64,000 nucleotides of DNA from Moritella sp. JT01 (GTDB lineage Bacteria > Pseudomonadota > Gammaproteobacteria > Enterobacterales > Moritellaceae): positions 11,472 to 75,471 of the forward strand of contig NZ_LOCN01000019.1 of assembly GCF_001574435.1 (NCBI RefSeq), read 5' to 3'. Positions within the stretch are counted from its first letter, which is position 1. Each line of letters opens with the position of its first letter. Shown here piece by piece: positions 43,938 to 52,225 of this stretch. The notes under the pieces were generated by a model. It was not told the origin of the DNA. It made no database searches and worked only from the letters and a program-made list of their open reading frames with translations. Both the position numbers and the translations under genes were made by a program.

Positions 43938-44674
43938 AGGTTAATTACTTGGCCTATCCAGTCGTTACCCTTCCGTTCAGCAATAACAAGTGCATTTTGA
44001 CTTTCATCAGCACAAATGAGTTGACCTGACTTTGTCCAAATCGCACTCTTGCCTACTGGATTCCAATTACCGGTAGGTCTATTATGATTAGCCATTGCTA
44101 CGAGCATATTGAACTCTCGAGCATAACTGCTCATCAACTGAGTATCGGTGTCATAACCCCCCGCCGTGATTAACACACTCGCCATATATACATCAGCACC
44201 GAGTGCTGCATACCCTTTAGCATGTTCAATATGATTAGTATCAGCACAAATAGCATTAGCGACCGTTATATTATTCAGTTGAAAGCTATGTCGCTTATCG
44301 CCAACTGAAAAATATGTCTCTTCACCAGAGTGTAAATTCATTTTGGCGTAGCTTTCTACTCGTCCTGTTGGATAAATAATAGCTAAACCAATATGCGGCA
44401 GTCCCGTCGTTAACAGCGGTAGACCGACCCCTACTGTTATCTTATTTAATTTTGCAATATCAATGAGTGGTTGAAGACGCTTATCGTCAACAGTAAAAGC
44501 AAGATTGGAGGCACATTCAGGCAGGTAACCTGTCAGTGATAACTCAGGAAATACAATATATGAAACACCTACAGATGCAGCTTTTTCAATAGCATTCATA
44601 TGAACAGCTATATTTTCCGCTACATTACCGTCAACCGAAGAGATTTGCGCGACAGCAATTTTTGTATTTTTCAT
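43934..44674 (-). CDS. Carbon-nitrogen hydrolase (nitrilase superfamily)
   Basis: The 246-residue protein has the nitrilase triad: Glu in FPELSLTGY, Lys in YAKMNLHSGEE and Cys in ANAICADTNH. These cytoplasmic enzymes hydrolyse amides, carbamoyl groups or nitriles; the substrate is unknown. I chose ATG 44674, which has AAGGAAGG six bases upstream; the longer frame to 44719 would overlap the next gene. It probably forms an operon with the GNAT gene upstream. Confidence 0.88.
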   Translation of the reverse strand: MKNTKIAVAQISSVDGNVAENIAVHMNAIEKAASVGVSYIVFPELSLTGYLPECASNLAFTVDDKRLQPLIDIAKLNKITVGVGLPLLTTGLPHIGLAIIYPTGRVESYAKMNLHSGEETYFSVGDKRHSFQLNNITVANAICADTNHIEHAKGYAALGADVYMASVLITAGGYDTDTQLMSSYAREFNMLVAMANHNRPTGNWNPVGKSAIWTKSGQLICADESQNALVIAERKGNDWIGQVINL

Positions 44675-44708
44675 TAACCTTCCTTGATAGATAGATCCAT
44701 AAATAATA

Positions 44709-45146
44709 TTAATCATCACCTAAATACATTTCGAAAACATGCTGGGATTTCGTCGTGATAAAACCCATCCTTTCATAAAACTCATGTGTATCTTGACGCT
44801 TAGCATTACAGCGAACCCTTAACGCTATGTTCTGATTCTGAGCTTGTTCGCAAGCAAACTCTACTAATTGTCGGCCAATACCTTTATTCCTTGCTTCAGG
44901 AGTAACGACTAAACCACCAATTTCAAAAAATGCCGCTGACGCTAATCGATGCGCTTTATAGACGTGAATCCAACCCAATATAATACCCGCATCTTCAAAT
45001 ACCCATACGTCATCATTCGATGAATCAATTAAACACTGAAGTCTTTCTTCAGCAACAAGTTGCGTAGCGATCTCGTAACCAAGATGTAAAGATAGTGCAT
45101 TAATTGAATCTGAATCTTGTAGCCTTGCCATTCTGATATTTGTCAC
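44709..45146 (-). CDS. GNAT-family N-acetyltransferase
   Basis: The 145-residue protein has a GNAT fold with the acetyl-CoA loop motif ARNKGIGRQLVE (about residues 87-98) and a late FYERMGF motif. The family acetylates small amines or protein N-termini; the acceptor is unknown. It lies 35 bp upstream of the nitrilase gene on the same strand. Confidence 0.88.
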   Translation of the reverse strand: MTNIRMARLQDSDSINALSLHLGYEIATQLVAEERLQCLIDSSNDDVWVFEDAGIILGWIHVYKAHRLASAAFFEIGGLVVTPEARNKGIGRQLVEFACEQAQNQNIALRVRCNAKRQDTHEFYERMGFITTKSQHVFEMYLGDD

Positions 45147-45192
45147 GAAACGTCCCCATGTTAATAATCTCCCTCGATATACGTAACAGCCT

Positions 45193-45420
45193 TCATTCGT
45201 TAGTCACTTCTGATTCCACCAGCGCTTTTATTTTCACCGCTTTCTCAAAGTGATCTAACTTATGTGTCATGATCCACCATTGTGCAGATTCCATTAATAG
45301 CGCTGGATCATCATTCTTATTCGCAAAGAACGCATAAAATGAGAGACCAACATTTGTCCCTTTTTTTTCTATTTTATTTTCACAAATTGCGATTATTTTA
45401 TTTCTTAATATTTCTCTCAT
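45193..45420 (-). CDS. Small conserved protein, DUF6500-like
   Basis: The 75-residue protein has a patterned helical sequence (LRNKIIAICENKIEKKGTNV, SFYAFFANKNDDPALLMESA) that I associate with the DUF6500 family, of unknown function. It has no signal peptide or metal motif. It is the first gene of a short minus-strand group with the GNAT and nitrilase genes, though with a 46-bp gap. Confidence 0.65.
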   Translation of the reverse strand: MREILRNKIIAICENKIEKKGTNVGLSFYAFFANKNDDPALLMESAQWWIMTHKLDHFEKAVKIKALVESEVTNE

Positions 45421-46008
45421 ATACCCTAGTTATATCCATCAATAATGAAATAAACAATACCACATCGGTTTAAAAATAATCCCAGCTTACTACTCAAAGG
45501 GGTTAAAAACGTCAATATCTCAATAAATTATAAATATTTATACAATTTATTAATACCTCAATTTTCCAGTTCATTAATAAATAATCAAAGAATTTACATC
45601 ATTTTATTAAAATCATTCAATAGCATTAAAATCTAACCACCAATAAAGTTACCGATAACAATGTAATCATTAACAAATATATACAGTTAATTATGCCAAT
45701 CTACCTTCAGCAATAACAAAAAACTTGCTACAAACATTCAATTGTGAATCTAAAAAACACATTAAAACATTAACAATCAAAAAGTTAAAAGCAATTAAAG
45801 TACTATAATAAATCGTGAAAATATTTCATTTGCGTAAATGTATGTCACAATGTCGTATCTCTTTATGAGTATCATCGTACTATACATATAACTTTAACAT
45901 CCGTGACAGTAAGTCATAACATCACAATGAGATGATATGTGCGGTACGACTTAATCGGGCGCAATCTATCAATCACATTACGAATATTAGGAACATTAGG
46001 AAATGACT
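45421..46008. other. Long AT-rich region upstream of WS/DGAT copy 2
   Basis: This 588-bp spacer between divergent genes is very AT-rich. It holds CATTTGCGTAAATG (about 45827-45840), which weakly resembles the palindrome upstream of copy 1, but I see no clear operator shared by both. No coding remnant is seen. Confidence 0.4.
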
Positions 46009-47550
46009 ATGCAAGCACTCACGTTAGTTGATATGGGATTTTTATACACAGAAACGGTTACTAGTCCAAAACACGTAGCAGGATTACAAATATTCTCAAC
46101 ACCAGAAAATTACCCAGGCAACTTTAGTCGAGACCTATTTGATAACTTAATGTCACAGCAAGATGTTAAAACACCATTTAACCTAAAGCTAAAAAAACAG
46201 ATCACGGGTCAATATTTCTGGCAAGAAGATAAAAACATCGATCTGTCATATCACGTACGTTTCGCAATGCTGCCACAACCTGGTAATGAAAATCAATTGC
46301 TCAGTTTTGTAGAACACCAACATGAAACATTACTCGACCGTAGTCGCCCATTATGGGAAATGATCTTAATTGACGGCTTAGCAGATAACAAATTTGCTAT
46401 CTACGTTAAAGTACATCATGCATTTACTGACGGTGCAAAAGCAAACCAACTATTGATGGCTTATTTGAGCAAAAATGCGGAATCGCCAATGACGGCGTTC
46501 TGGGCTGTGGATCGCCCACAAAGAGAGAGAACAGCAAAAAGTACATTATCACTGTTATCTGAGGCGTCAAAAGTAGTCACTAGCCACGTAAAATCAATTC
46601 CATCACTGACTAAGCTAACAACAAAACTACTTTTTCAAGCTGCAAACATATACAAAGCAGATATGCCGACACCTTTTATGGCACCTAAAACCCCATTTTC
46701 TATTAGTCCAAAGCGTGCACGTCGCGCGGCAATGACATCATTATCACTCTCACGAGTTAAAACGCTTGGCCGTATAACGGGAGCAACAATTAATGACGTT
46801 GTTGTCACTGTTTGTGATATGGCGATCCACAATTACTTAAAAACACGTAACATAGTCCTTAAAAAGCCGTTAGTGGCACAAATGCCGATAAGTTTACGTG
46901 ATGCTTCAGATAAAGAGTCTAACAATCAGGTTGCAATTAGTTTAGTCGAATTAGCCTATGCCGGTGAGTATCCACTTGAACGTTTAATGACAGTCAAAGA
47001 GTCATGTTTAAAACTAAAAAGTGAAGCGAGACTATTAACTAAAGAAGCATTAACGAGTTATACATTAGCAAGCCAAGGTCTAGCCGCTGCGAGTGAACTA
47101 CTGCACTTGGACACAATATTACCGCCAATGGGTAATGTACTCATATCTAATGTGCCTGGACCAAGTACAGCGTTATATATGAAGGGTGCTAAAATGGATA
47201 AGTGCTTCCCAATTTCAGTACTACCACCGGGCATGTCTCTAAACATTACGCTATATAGCTACAACGGCTCTATTCATGTTGGTCTTGTTGCTTGTCGCTC
47301 TGCGTTACCAGACTTAACAGAACTAGCTACCTATATTAATGATGCTTTTACAGTTCTTGAAAATGAAGTGCTAGGCAGTGCCATTGAGACGGTGTCAGAT
47401 CATATCCATTTATTATCATCGTCACAGCATAGTGACGATATAAAAAAAGAAAGCATTGAAATCATTAGTAATATGGTCAACAACGCATCGATACTAAGCC
47501 CTCGACCGGACGTTGATATTGAAGACTCTCGATTATGTGAAACAGCTTAG
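46009..47550 (+). CDS. Wax ester synthase/diacylglycerol acyltransferase, copy 2
   Basis: This roughly 513-residue paralogue of the protein at 34627 is colinear through about residue 460, with HHAFTDG again near residue 137 and the same ND and NVPGP motifs. Only the C-terminal tail and a middle linker (about residues 165-190) diverge. ATG 46009 aligns with the start of copy 1 and has AGGA seven bases upstream; ATG 46003 is also in frame. Unlike copy 1 it has no TetR partner. A hairpin follows. Confidence 0.92.
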   Translation: MQALTLVDMGFLYTETVTSPKHVAGLQIFSTPENYPGNFSRDLFDNLMSQQDVKTPFNLKLKKQITGQYFWQEDKNIDLSYHVRFAMLPQPGNENQLLSFVEHQHETLLDRSRPLWEMILIDGLADNKFAIYVKVHHAFTDGAKANQLLMAYLSKNAESPMTAFWAVDRPQRERTAKSTLSLLSEASKVVTSHVKSIPSLTKLTTKLLFQAANIYKADMPTPFMAPKTPFSISPKRARRAAMTSLSLSRVKTLGRITGATINDVVVTVCDMAIHNYLKTRNIVLKKPLVAQMPISLRDASDKESNNQVAISLVELAYAGEYPLERLMTVKESCLKLKSEARLLTKEALTSYTLASQGLAAASELLHLDTILPPMGNVLISNVPGPSTALYMKGAKMDKCFPISVLPPGMSLNITLYSYNGSIHVGLVACRSALPDLTELATYINDAFTVLENEVLGSAIETVSDHIHLLSSSQHSDDIKKESIEIISNMVNNASILSPRPDVDIEDSRLCETA

Positions 47551-47588
47551 ATCAGTAAATCAGTGGGGAAATAGAGAAAATTGCAGTT

Positions 47589-47624
47589 AGCAGTTAGTAG
47601 CCTATATCACAGCGACTAACTGCT
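47589..47624. terminator. Hairpin between convergent WS/DGAT copy 2 and small gene
   Basis: AGCAGTTAGT (47589-47598) and ACTAACTGCT (47615-47624) form a perfect 10-bp stem with a 16-nt loop. T residues are few on either side. Confidence 0.6.
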
Positions 47625-47645
47625 TTAGATAATAGCATTATTTAT

Positions 47646-47882
47646 TTAGCTTAATGGTGCTAAAACGCTGTGTAGGTGATTTGCTGTTTCAATACCGCTA
47701 TCGGTTAAATACCCACCGTCTTCTTGTGAAATAAGGCCTTTATCAAAAAGTGATTTCGCAGCACTAATAATAGAGGAGCTAGCTTCATTATGAATCTTAA
47801 TACCTTCTAATTGAGATTGTGTTGGGAATTTAGCCAGTAATTTCATTTCTTCAAACAGTGTATCAGAATAATTTTTAGTCAT
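47646..47882 (-). CDS. TIGR02647-family small protein
   Basis: This 78-residue protein has the conserved pattern LFEEMKLLAKFPTQSQLEGI and LTDSGIETANHLHSVL, as in a family of small helix-turn-helix-like proteins of marine gammaproteobacteria, TIGR02647. The function is unknown. The end part resembles a winged-helix C-terminus. Confidence 0.75.
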   Translation of the reverse strand: MTKNYSDTLFEEMKLLAKFPTQSQLEGIKIHNEASSSIISAAKSLFDKGLISQEDGGYLTDSGIETANHLHSVLAPLS

Positions 47883-48078
47883 AATTGCTCGCTTTTTTTA
47901 ATAGAGATAGTTTCATAATAGGGGCTTCAAAGAAGATTGCAAATTAATAACAGAGGAAATAGGGCTAGATCAACAAAGCCACCAATAAAACTAAAAATTG
48001 AGGCCTATAGGTCATAATTTATGCAATCATCCTTATTGCACAAACACTTACTGTCTATTTAATACTTAAATATTAAGG

Positions 48079-48696
48079 TTACGATAACAAAGACGAGCTT
48101 ATTACTTGATATAGCAACTCATGCCCCGCGCTATTTGGGTGTAATCCATCGGCTGTTAAATAGATTTCTTTACGATCATTGAATGGCGTGTAAACATCAA
48201 TAAAATCGACACTATACTTCACCGACAAAGCCAACAATGCTTGGTTATAACGACGAATGGTTTCATCATTACGAATGCGGTTATTTACATTCGGAATACC
48301 ATCAAGCAGGGCTGCAATGGGCGTGACATTAATCAGAACAACATTAGCACCCTTCTCAAGTGAAAACTCAATACAGCGGCTTATGTTGTCAATATACGTT
48401 TCAATATCAACAAGGTAGTTACCGTCTTGCTTAGCAAGATCATTGGCGCCATACCCAAACAGCACTGTGTCCTGTTTATCCACGGCTTGTCGGATCAAAA
48501 ACTCATGTTGAAAACGTTGGATTAAACCATTTGTCGTTTCACCACTAATGCCCATGTTAAAGACACTTATCTTATCTTTACCCGTTTCCATAAATTGTTT
48601 AATTAAACGCGTTTTAATACGGTCTGCCCACCCCCCATAGTCAGCATCACTTTCACCACGTGTAATACTATCACCAAAACAAATTATGCTCGCCAT
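48079..48696 (-). CDS. GDSL/SGNH-family esterase
   Basis: The 205-residue protein carries block I GDSITRGESD (Ser nucleophile), the Gly in block II, block III GANDLAKQ (oxyanion Asn), and block V ADGLHPNSAGH (catalytic Asp and His). It has no signal peptide. The family hydrolyses esters, thioesters or acetyl groups; the substrate is unknown. It stands alone, with 197 bp upstream of TIGR02647. Confidence 0.9.
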   Translation of the reverse strand: MASIICFGDSITRGESDADYGGWADRIKTRLIKQFMETGKDKISVFNMGISGETTNGLIQRFQHEFLIRQAVDKQDTVLFGYGANDLAKQDGNYLVDIETYIDNISRCIEFSLEKGANVVLINVTPIAALLDGIPNVNNRIRNDETIRRYNQALLALSVKYSVDFIDVYTPFNDRKEIYLTADGLHPNSAGHELLYQVISSSLLS

Positions 48697-48815
48697 ATAC
48701 CCTAGCTCCGAAAATATTCTTTAATTATGTATGGAAACTACTACAAATATATAATAGTTAACAGTATATTCGAGACTTTAATCTAGTGCGCTAATTTGGT
48801 TACGCTCACTGGCGT

Positions 48816-48944
48816 TTATTTTATCACCGTCCAGGTTTTTTCTAATTGCTGTAAAGTGGATATATCGCCTTGATCTTCAATAAAACAGATAAATTCTTCC
48901 CCACCCCAACGAATGACCAAAAGGTAATTCAGAAAGTAAAGCAT
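48816..48944 (-). pseudogene. GGDEF-domain remnant
   Basis: A 42-codon minus-strand frame encodes YLLVIRWGGEEFICFIED and ends at TAA 48816-48818. IRWGGEEF is the active-site loop of diguanylate cyclases (GG[D/E]EF). A complete GGDEF domain needs about 160 residues, and nothing of the rest remains in-frame on either side, so this is a leftover. It lies between the GDSL gene and yceI. The other parts of 48697-49006 hold only the yceI terminator. Confidence 0.5.
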
Positions 48945-48949
48945 CAGGA

Positions 48950-48986
48950 GAAAATACAGCCTGATTTCTATTATTGTAATCAGACT
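48950..48986 (-). terminator. Terminator of the YceI gene
   Basis: On the minus strand AGTCTGATT and AATCAGGCT form a 9-bp stem with one wobble (48978-48986 and 48958-48966), followed by GTATTTTC. Confidence 0.65.
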
Positions 48987-49006
48987 GGCTTATATACCCA
49001 AACGAC

Positions 49007-49594
49007 TTACTGACGAATACCTTCAATGTTCAAGATCATATCAACATAGGCTGATGCAGGACCTAAATCTGTAGTAATACCATAGTCTGTTAATTTAAGA
49101 CTTGTTTCACCAGTAAAACCAACACGATAACCGCCCCAAGGATCAGAACCTTCACCAATTTTAGCAATCGGGAATGTAATTGTTTTAGTGATGCCTTTTA
49201 GGGTGAATGCCCCTGTTACAGTCCCATTTTCATCATCGCTAAATTTGATGCTTTGACTTTTGAATGTCGCTTTCGGAAACTTTTTCACATCAAGAAAGTC
49301 ATCACTTTTTAAATGTTTATCACGTTCGGCATGGTTTGAATTTAGACTAGCAGTATCGATAACAAAATTGATCTGCGACGCATTTGGTGTTTTCGCATCA
49401 TACGAGAAACCACCATCAAAAGTATTAAAACGGCCCCATAACCAGCTATAACCTAAATGCTTAATTTTAAATTGCACTGAGGCATGAGCACCAGCTACGT
49501 CCACTTTATAATCTGCAGCCTGTGCGGCATTTGGCGCTACAACAGCGAAAAGTGAACTTGCTGTAATAGCAACGGCTAAAATTTGTTTTTTCAT
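49007..49594 (-). CDS. YceI-family periplasmic lipid-binding protein
   Basis: The roughly 195-residue precursor has a signal peptide (MKKQILAVAITASSLFAVVA to about AQAA). The mature part is a lipocalin-like barrel with the family motifs DVAGAHASVQFKIKHLGYSW and HAERDKHLKSDDFLDVKKFP. YceI proteins bind polyisoprenoid lipids. I chose ATG 49594; ATG 49606 adds four residues. It follows the cytochrome b561 gene on the same strand, a common pairing in proteobacteria. Confidence 0.9.
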   Translation of the reverse strand: MKKQILAVAITASSLFAVVAPNAAQAADYKVDVAGAHASVQFKIKHLGYSWLWGRFNTFDGGFSYDAKTPNASQINFVIDTASLNSNHAERDKHLKSDDFLDVKKFPKATFKSQSIKFSDDENGTVTGAFTLKGITKTITFPIAKIGEGSDPWGGYRVGFTGETSLKLTDYGITTDLGPASAYVDMILNIEGIRQ

Positions 49595-49655
49595 TCTATT
49601 TTCCATTTGAATTTACCTTAATATTTCATGTCTTCATGACAACTTATTATCCGAA

Positions 49656-50243
49656 TTACGATCCGATAAAAGCACTACTGTTATTTTTTTCTGTCTGCTG
49701 TACTTTCAACATACGTACTAACGTCTTATTTTTATTAATAAAGTGATGTTTAATTGCAGCGATGGCATGTACTCCAGCTAGCACGATTAACACCCATGCT
49801 AAAATTTCATGTATTTCACCCGCTATATCCTCCTGATTATCGACAGAGAATGGAATTGCAGGTACGGTAAAGAACTCAAACACATTAATACCACGTCCAT
49901 CAGCTGTCGAAATTAAGTATCCCGATATCATTAATGTAAACATGAGTAGGTATAATCCAAGGTGAACTAAATGTGCGCTCGTTATTTCAAATTTACTCGC
50001 ATGCTCGTCTGCGCTATCTGGGCTGATATTGATCCAACGCCATACCGTGCGAACCAATAATAAACCAAGCAATAAAATACCAATGCTCTTGTGCAAATCG
50101 AGTGAGCCTTTATACCAAGCATCATAATAAGTTAACTCGACCATATATAAGCCTAAGCCAAACATACCAAAAATGGTTAATGCCATAACCCAGTGCAACA
50201 AAATCGATATCCAGCCATAAGCTGTCTTAGTATTTTTTAACAT
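49656..50243 (-). CDS. Cytochrome b561
   Basis: The 195-residue membrane protein has four helices with conserved haem-binding His: H17 in SILLHWVMA, the His of SLDLHKSIGI, and two near the C-terminus in EIHEILAWVLIVLAGVHAIA. Bacterial b561 proteins pass electrons between quinol and periplasmic acceptors. It is the first gene of the operon with yceI, 49 bp apart. A LysR regulator is divergent. Confidence 0.92.
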   Translation of the reverse strand: MLKNTKTAYGWISILLHWVMALTIFGMFGLGLYMVELTYYDAWYKGSLDLHKSIGILLLGLLLVRTVWRWINISPDSADEHASKFEITSAHLVHLGLYLLMFTLMISGYLISTADGRGINVFEFFTVPAIPFSVDNQEDIAGEIHEILAWVLIVLAGVHAIAAIKHHFINKNKTLVRMLKVQQTEKNNSSAFIGS

Positions 50244-50320
50244 TTATGTATCCTTCAAATCAGTCGGTATATAATAATCAGGTTTTAGCTATTAAAAAAT
50301 AACGATTAATGCGAAACTAT

Positions 50321-50336
50321 TGTGCAAATATGCACA
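50321..50336. promoter_or_regulatory. Palindromic operator candidate for the LysR/b561 pair
   Basis: TGTGCAAATATGCACA has perfect 6-bp arms around AATA. It lies in the 198-bp divergent gap, 78 bp upstream of the b561 start and 106 bp before the LysR start. Confidence 0.5.
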
Positions 50337-50441
50337 GAACCTTTACATTAAATTAAATAAGCCCATTGGCAGCGGCCAATATAGCCGCCTGTTTAAGTTG
50401 AATATTTATCAACCTGTAAACATAATTAAAAGAATTTAGAT

Positions 50442-51338
50442 ATGAAAAATATTTCTTGGGATGATTATAAAATAGCTTATCAAGTCGCTATTGATGGCAG
50501 CTTAAGTCAGGCAGGTAAATCACTGGGTATTAACCATGCAACCGTGCTTAGACGCATCAATCAATTAGAGTCGGCACTTGAGATAAAGTTATTTTTCCGC
50601 CACCAACGCGGTTATAAAGTCACGGATGCTGGTGCGATCTTGATAGAAGAATTACCTGGTCTTATTGCTCGATTTAGCAAGCTAGAACACCAGTTACAAA
50701 ATATTGAAAGTAATATCAGTGGCGAATTACGTATATCAACCATCAACTCTTATTCAGCACAACTTGCTCCAGCGCTAAAGGCCTTTAGAGATATTCACCC
50801 TGCGATCAGGATCAAGGTGCTCTCAACTGACGATATCGTACCACTCGAATCTGGTGCCGCTCATGTATCATTACGAGTTGGCCCAAAACCAGATGGAGCA
50901 GATTTGATTGTTAAAGAATTAACCCGCTTTAAAACGAGTTATTTCGCGTCAGCAGAGTATATACAAGCATTTGGTAAACCCACAACAAACAGTTCATACA
51001 ATCAGCACTATTGGGTTTTACCCACTGCCGACAAATACCGAATCCCCTTTGTTCGCCATATCGTGGATAATATAGATAAAAGCAGAATTGCATTTCAAAG
51101 CAATCACTTTCCAGATGTGAACCAAGCAGTAATTGAAGGAATGGGGATTGGACCTATGGGTGAACATCAAGCCAAATTCTACCCTTCACTGGTTAAAGTG
51201 CAGTTGAATTCACCTCAATCAGAAGAAGCCATGTGGTTCGTATACCATAAAGATTCAAAACACAGTGCGCGAGTCAAATGCTTTTATGCATTTTTGCATG
51301 AACGATTGAAGAAATTAACAGCGCTAGAGAATAAATAA
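50442..51338 (+). CDS. LysR-family transcriptional regulator, divergent from b561-YceI
   Basis: The 298-residue protein has the LysR HTH at about residues 4-62 (DYKIAYQVAIDGSLSQAGKS, NHATVLRRINQLESAL) and an effector domain from about 90 to 290. It is divergent from the b561-yceI operon, with a palindrome between. It probably controls that operon; the ligand is unknown. Confidence 0.9.
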   Translation: MKNISWDDYKIAYQVAIDGSLSQAGKSLGINHATVLRRINQLESALEIKLFFRHQRGYKVTDAGAILIEELPGLIARFSKLEHQLQNIESNISGELRISTINSYSAQLAPALKAFRDIHPAIRIKVLSTDDIVPLESGAAHVSLRVGPKPDGADLIVKELTRFKTSYFASAEYIQAFGKPTTNSSYNQHYWVLPTADKYRIPFVRHIVDNIDKSRIAFQSNHFPDVNQAVIEGMGIGPMGEHQAKFYPSLVKVQLNSPQSEEAMWFVYHKDSKHSARVKCFYAFLHERLKKLTALENK

Positions 51339-51353
51339 TGTGGAAATAAATTG

Positions 51354-51377
51354 AGCCGGAAACGAGAACTTCCGGCT
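51354..51377 (+). terminator. Hairpin after the LysR gene
   Basis: AGCCGGAA (51354-51361) and TTCCGGCT (51370-51377) form a GC-rich 8-bp stem. There is no T tract, so termination is not certain. Confidence 0.45.
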
Positions 51378-51431
51378 AAACGAATCGCGTCAATAAATAT
51401 GTTAAGACTTGCTTGTATTATTACGCTATGT

Positions 51432-51974
51432 TTATTTAACTAATTTACTAATCTCTTTAAAGATTGGGTTTTTAGCATTTACAGTAAGTTCAAATAAGAT
51501 TGATTCATAAGTCGTAGGGATAACACCCGCTTGTATTAGTCTTTCAATGGCCATTTTCGAATCAAATTCAGAACGCGCGCTCACACAATCTGTTACAAGA
51601 ACAGGCTGTAACCCTTCTTCAAGTAAATCTAAACACGTTTGTAGTACACAAACATGCGTCTCGATTCCTGCAACGATAACCACTTTTTTATTCGTGTTTT
51701 TGATTGCTGTTAGCGTAGCCTCATTGCCACAACATGAAAAAGACGTTTTATCAAAATGAGGGGCTGATTCAACTAATTCCTGTAACGCGGGGATCGTACC
51801 ACCAAGGCCTTTTTTATACTGTTCATTAATAATAAAAGGCACATCATGAAGTTTTAACCCCTTGATTAACCTAATCAGGTTTTTTTCAACAACATCGTTA
51901 TTTACCACATGTGGAAAAAGTTTTTCTTGCACGTCAACCAAACAAAATACAGTATCTTGTACATGGATTCTCAT
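51432..51974 (-). CDS. Isochorismatase-family hydrolase
   Basis: The 180-residue protein has the catalytic Asp in CLVDVQEKLF, a Lys in the KTSFSC region, and the nucleophilic Cys in VAGIETHVCVLQTC. These features are typical of the YcaC-like subgroup. It probably hydrolyses a small amide or vinyl ether; the substrate is unknown. I chose ATG 51974, with GGGG five bases upstream; a start at 52007 is less likely. Confidence 0.88.
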   Translation of the reverse strand: MRIHVQDTVFCLVDVQEKLFPHVVNNDVVEKNLIRLIKGLKLHDVPFIINEQYKKGLGGTIPALQELVESAPHFDKTSFSCCGNEATLTAIKNTNKKVVIVAGIETHVCVLQTCLDLLEEGLQPVLVTDCVSARSEFDSKMAIERLIQAGVIPTTYESILFELTVNAKNPIFKEISKLVK

Positions 51975-52042
51975 ATTATTCCCCCAGTCACGTTTAGGTG
52001 CTTCCATTCGAATACCCCATAAATAATAAAGCTCTTGTCGTT

Positions 52043-52095
52043 AAAGTCGAGTGACGTCATTATAAAACAACGAGTATCTCACTCGACTTTTTATA
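52043..52095 (+). terminator. Long hairpin with T tract between isochorismatase and RND regions
   Basis: AAAGTCGAGTGA (52043-52054) and TCACTCGACTTT (52079-52090) are perfectly complementary with a 24-nt loop, followed on the plus strand by TTATAT. No plus-strand gene precedes it closely. It may instead end the minus-strand RND transcript. Confidence 0.55.
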
Positions 52096-52113
52096 TCAGC
52101 TATCTGCAGGCTA

Positions 52114-52194
52114 TTATTTTAACCTAGCAAGCGCTTCTTCTAATTCCGTTTGTACTTCAGCATTGCGTAAGTGACCTTTATCTGATTTATCAAA
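52114..52194 (-). pseudogene. 26-codon C-terminal gene remnant
   Basis: Just downstream of the RND operon, a minus-strand frame encodes KSDKGHLRNAEVQTELEEAL and ends at TAA 52114-52116. An in-frame stop lies immediately upstream at 52195. The helical, charged sequence looks like a real protein tail, and I do not recognise it. A lost or truncated neighbour gene is the simplest reading. Confidence 0.35.
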
Positions 52195-52225
52195 TTAATA
52201 ATATATAACGCTATTATTTACTCAC

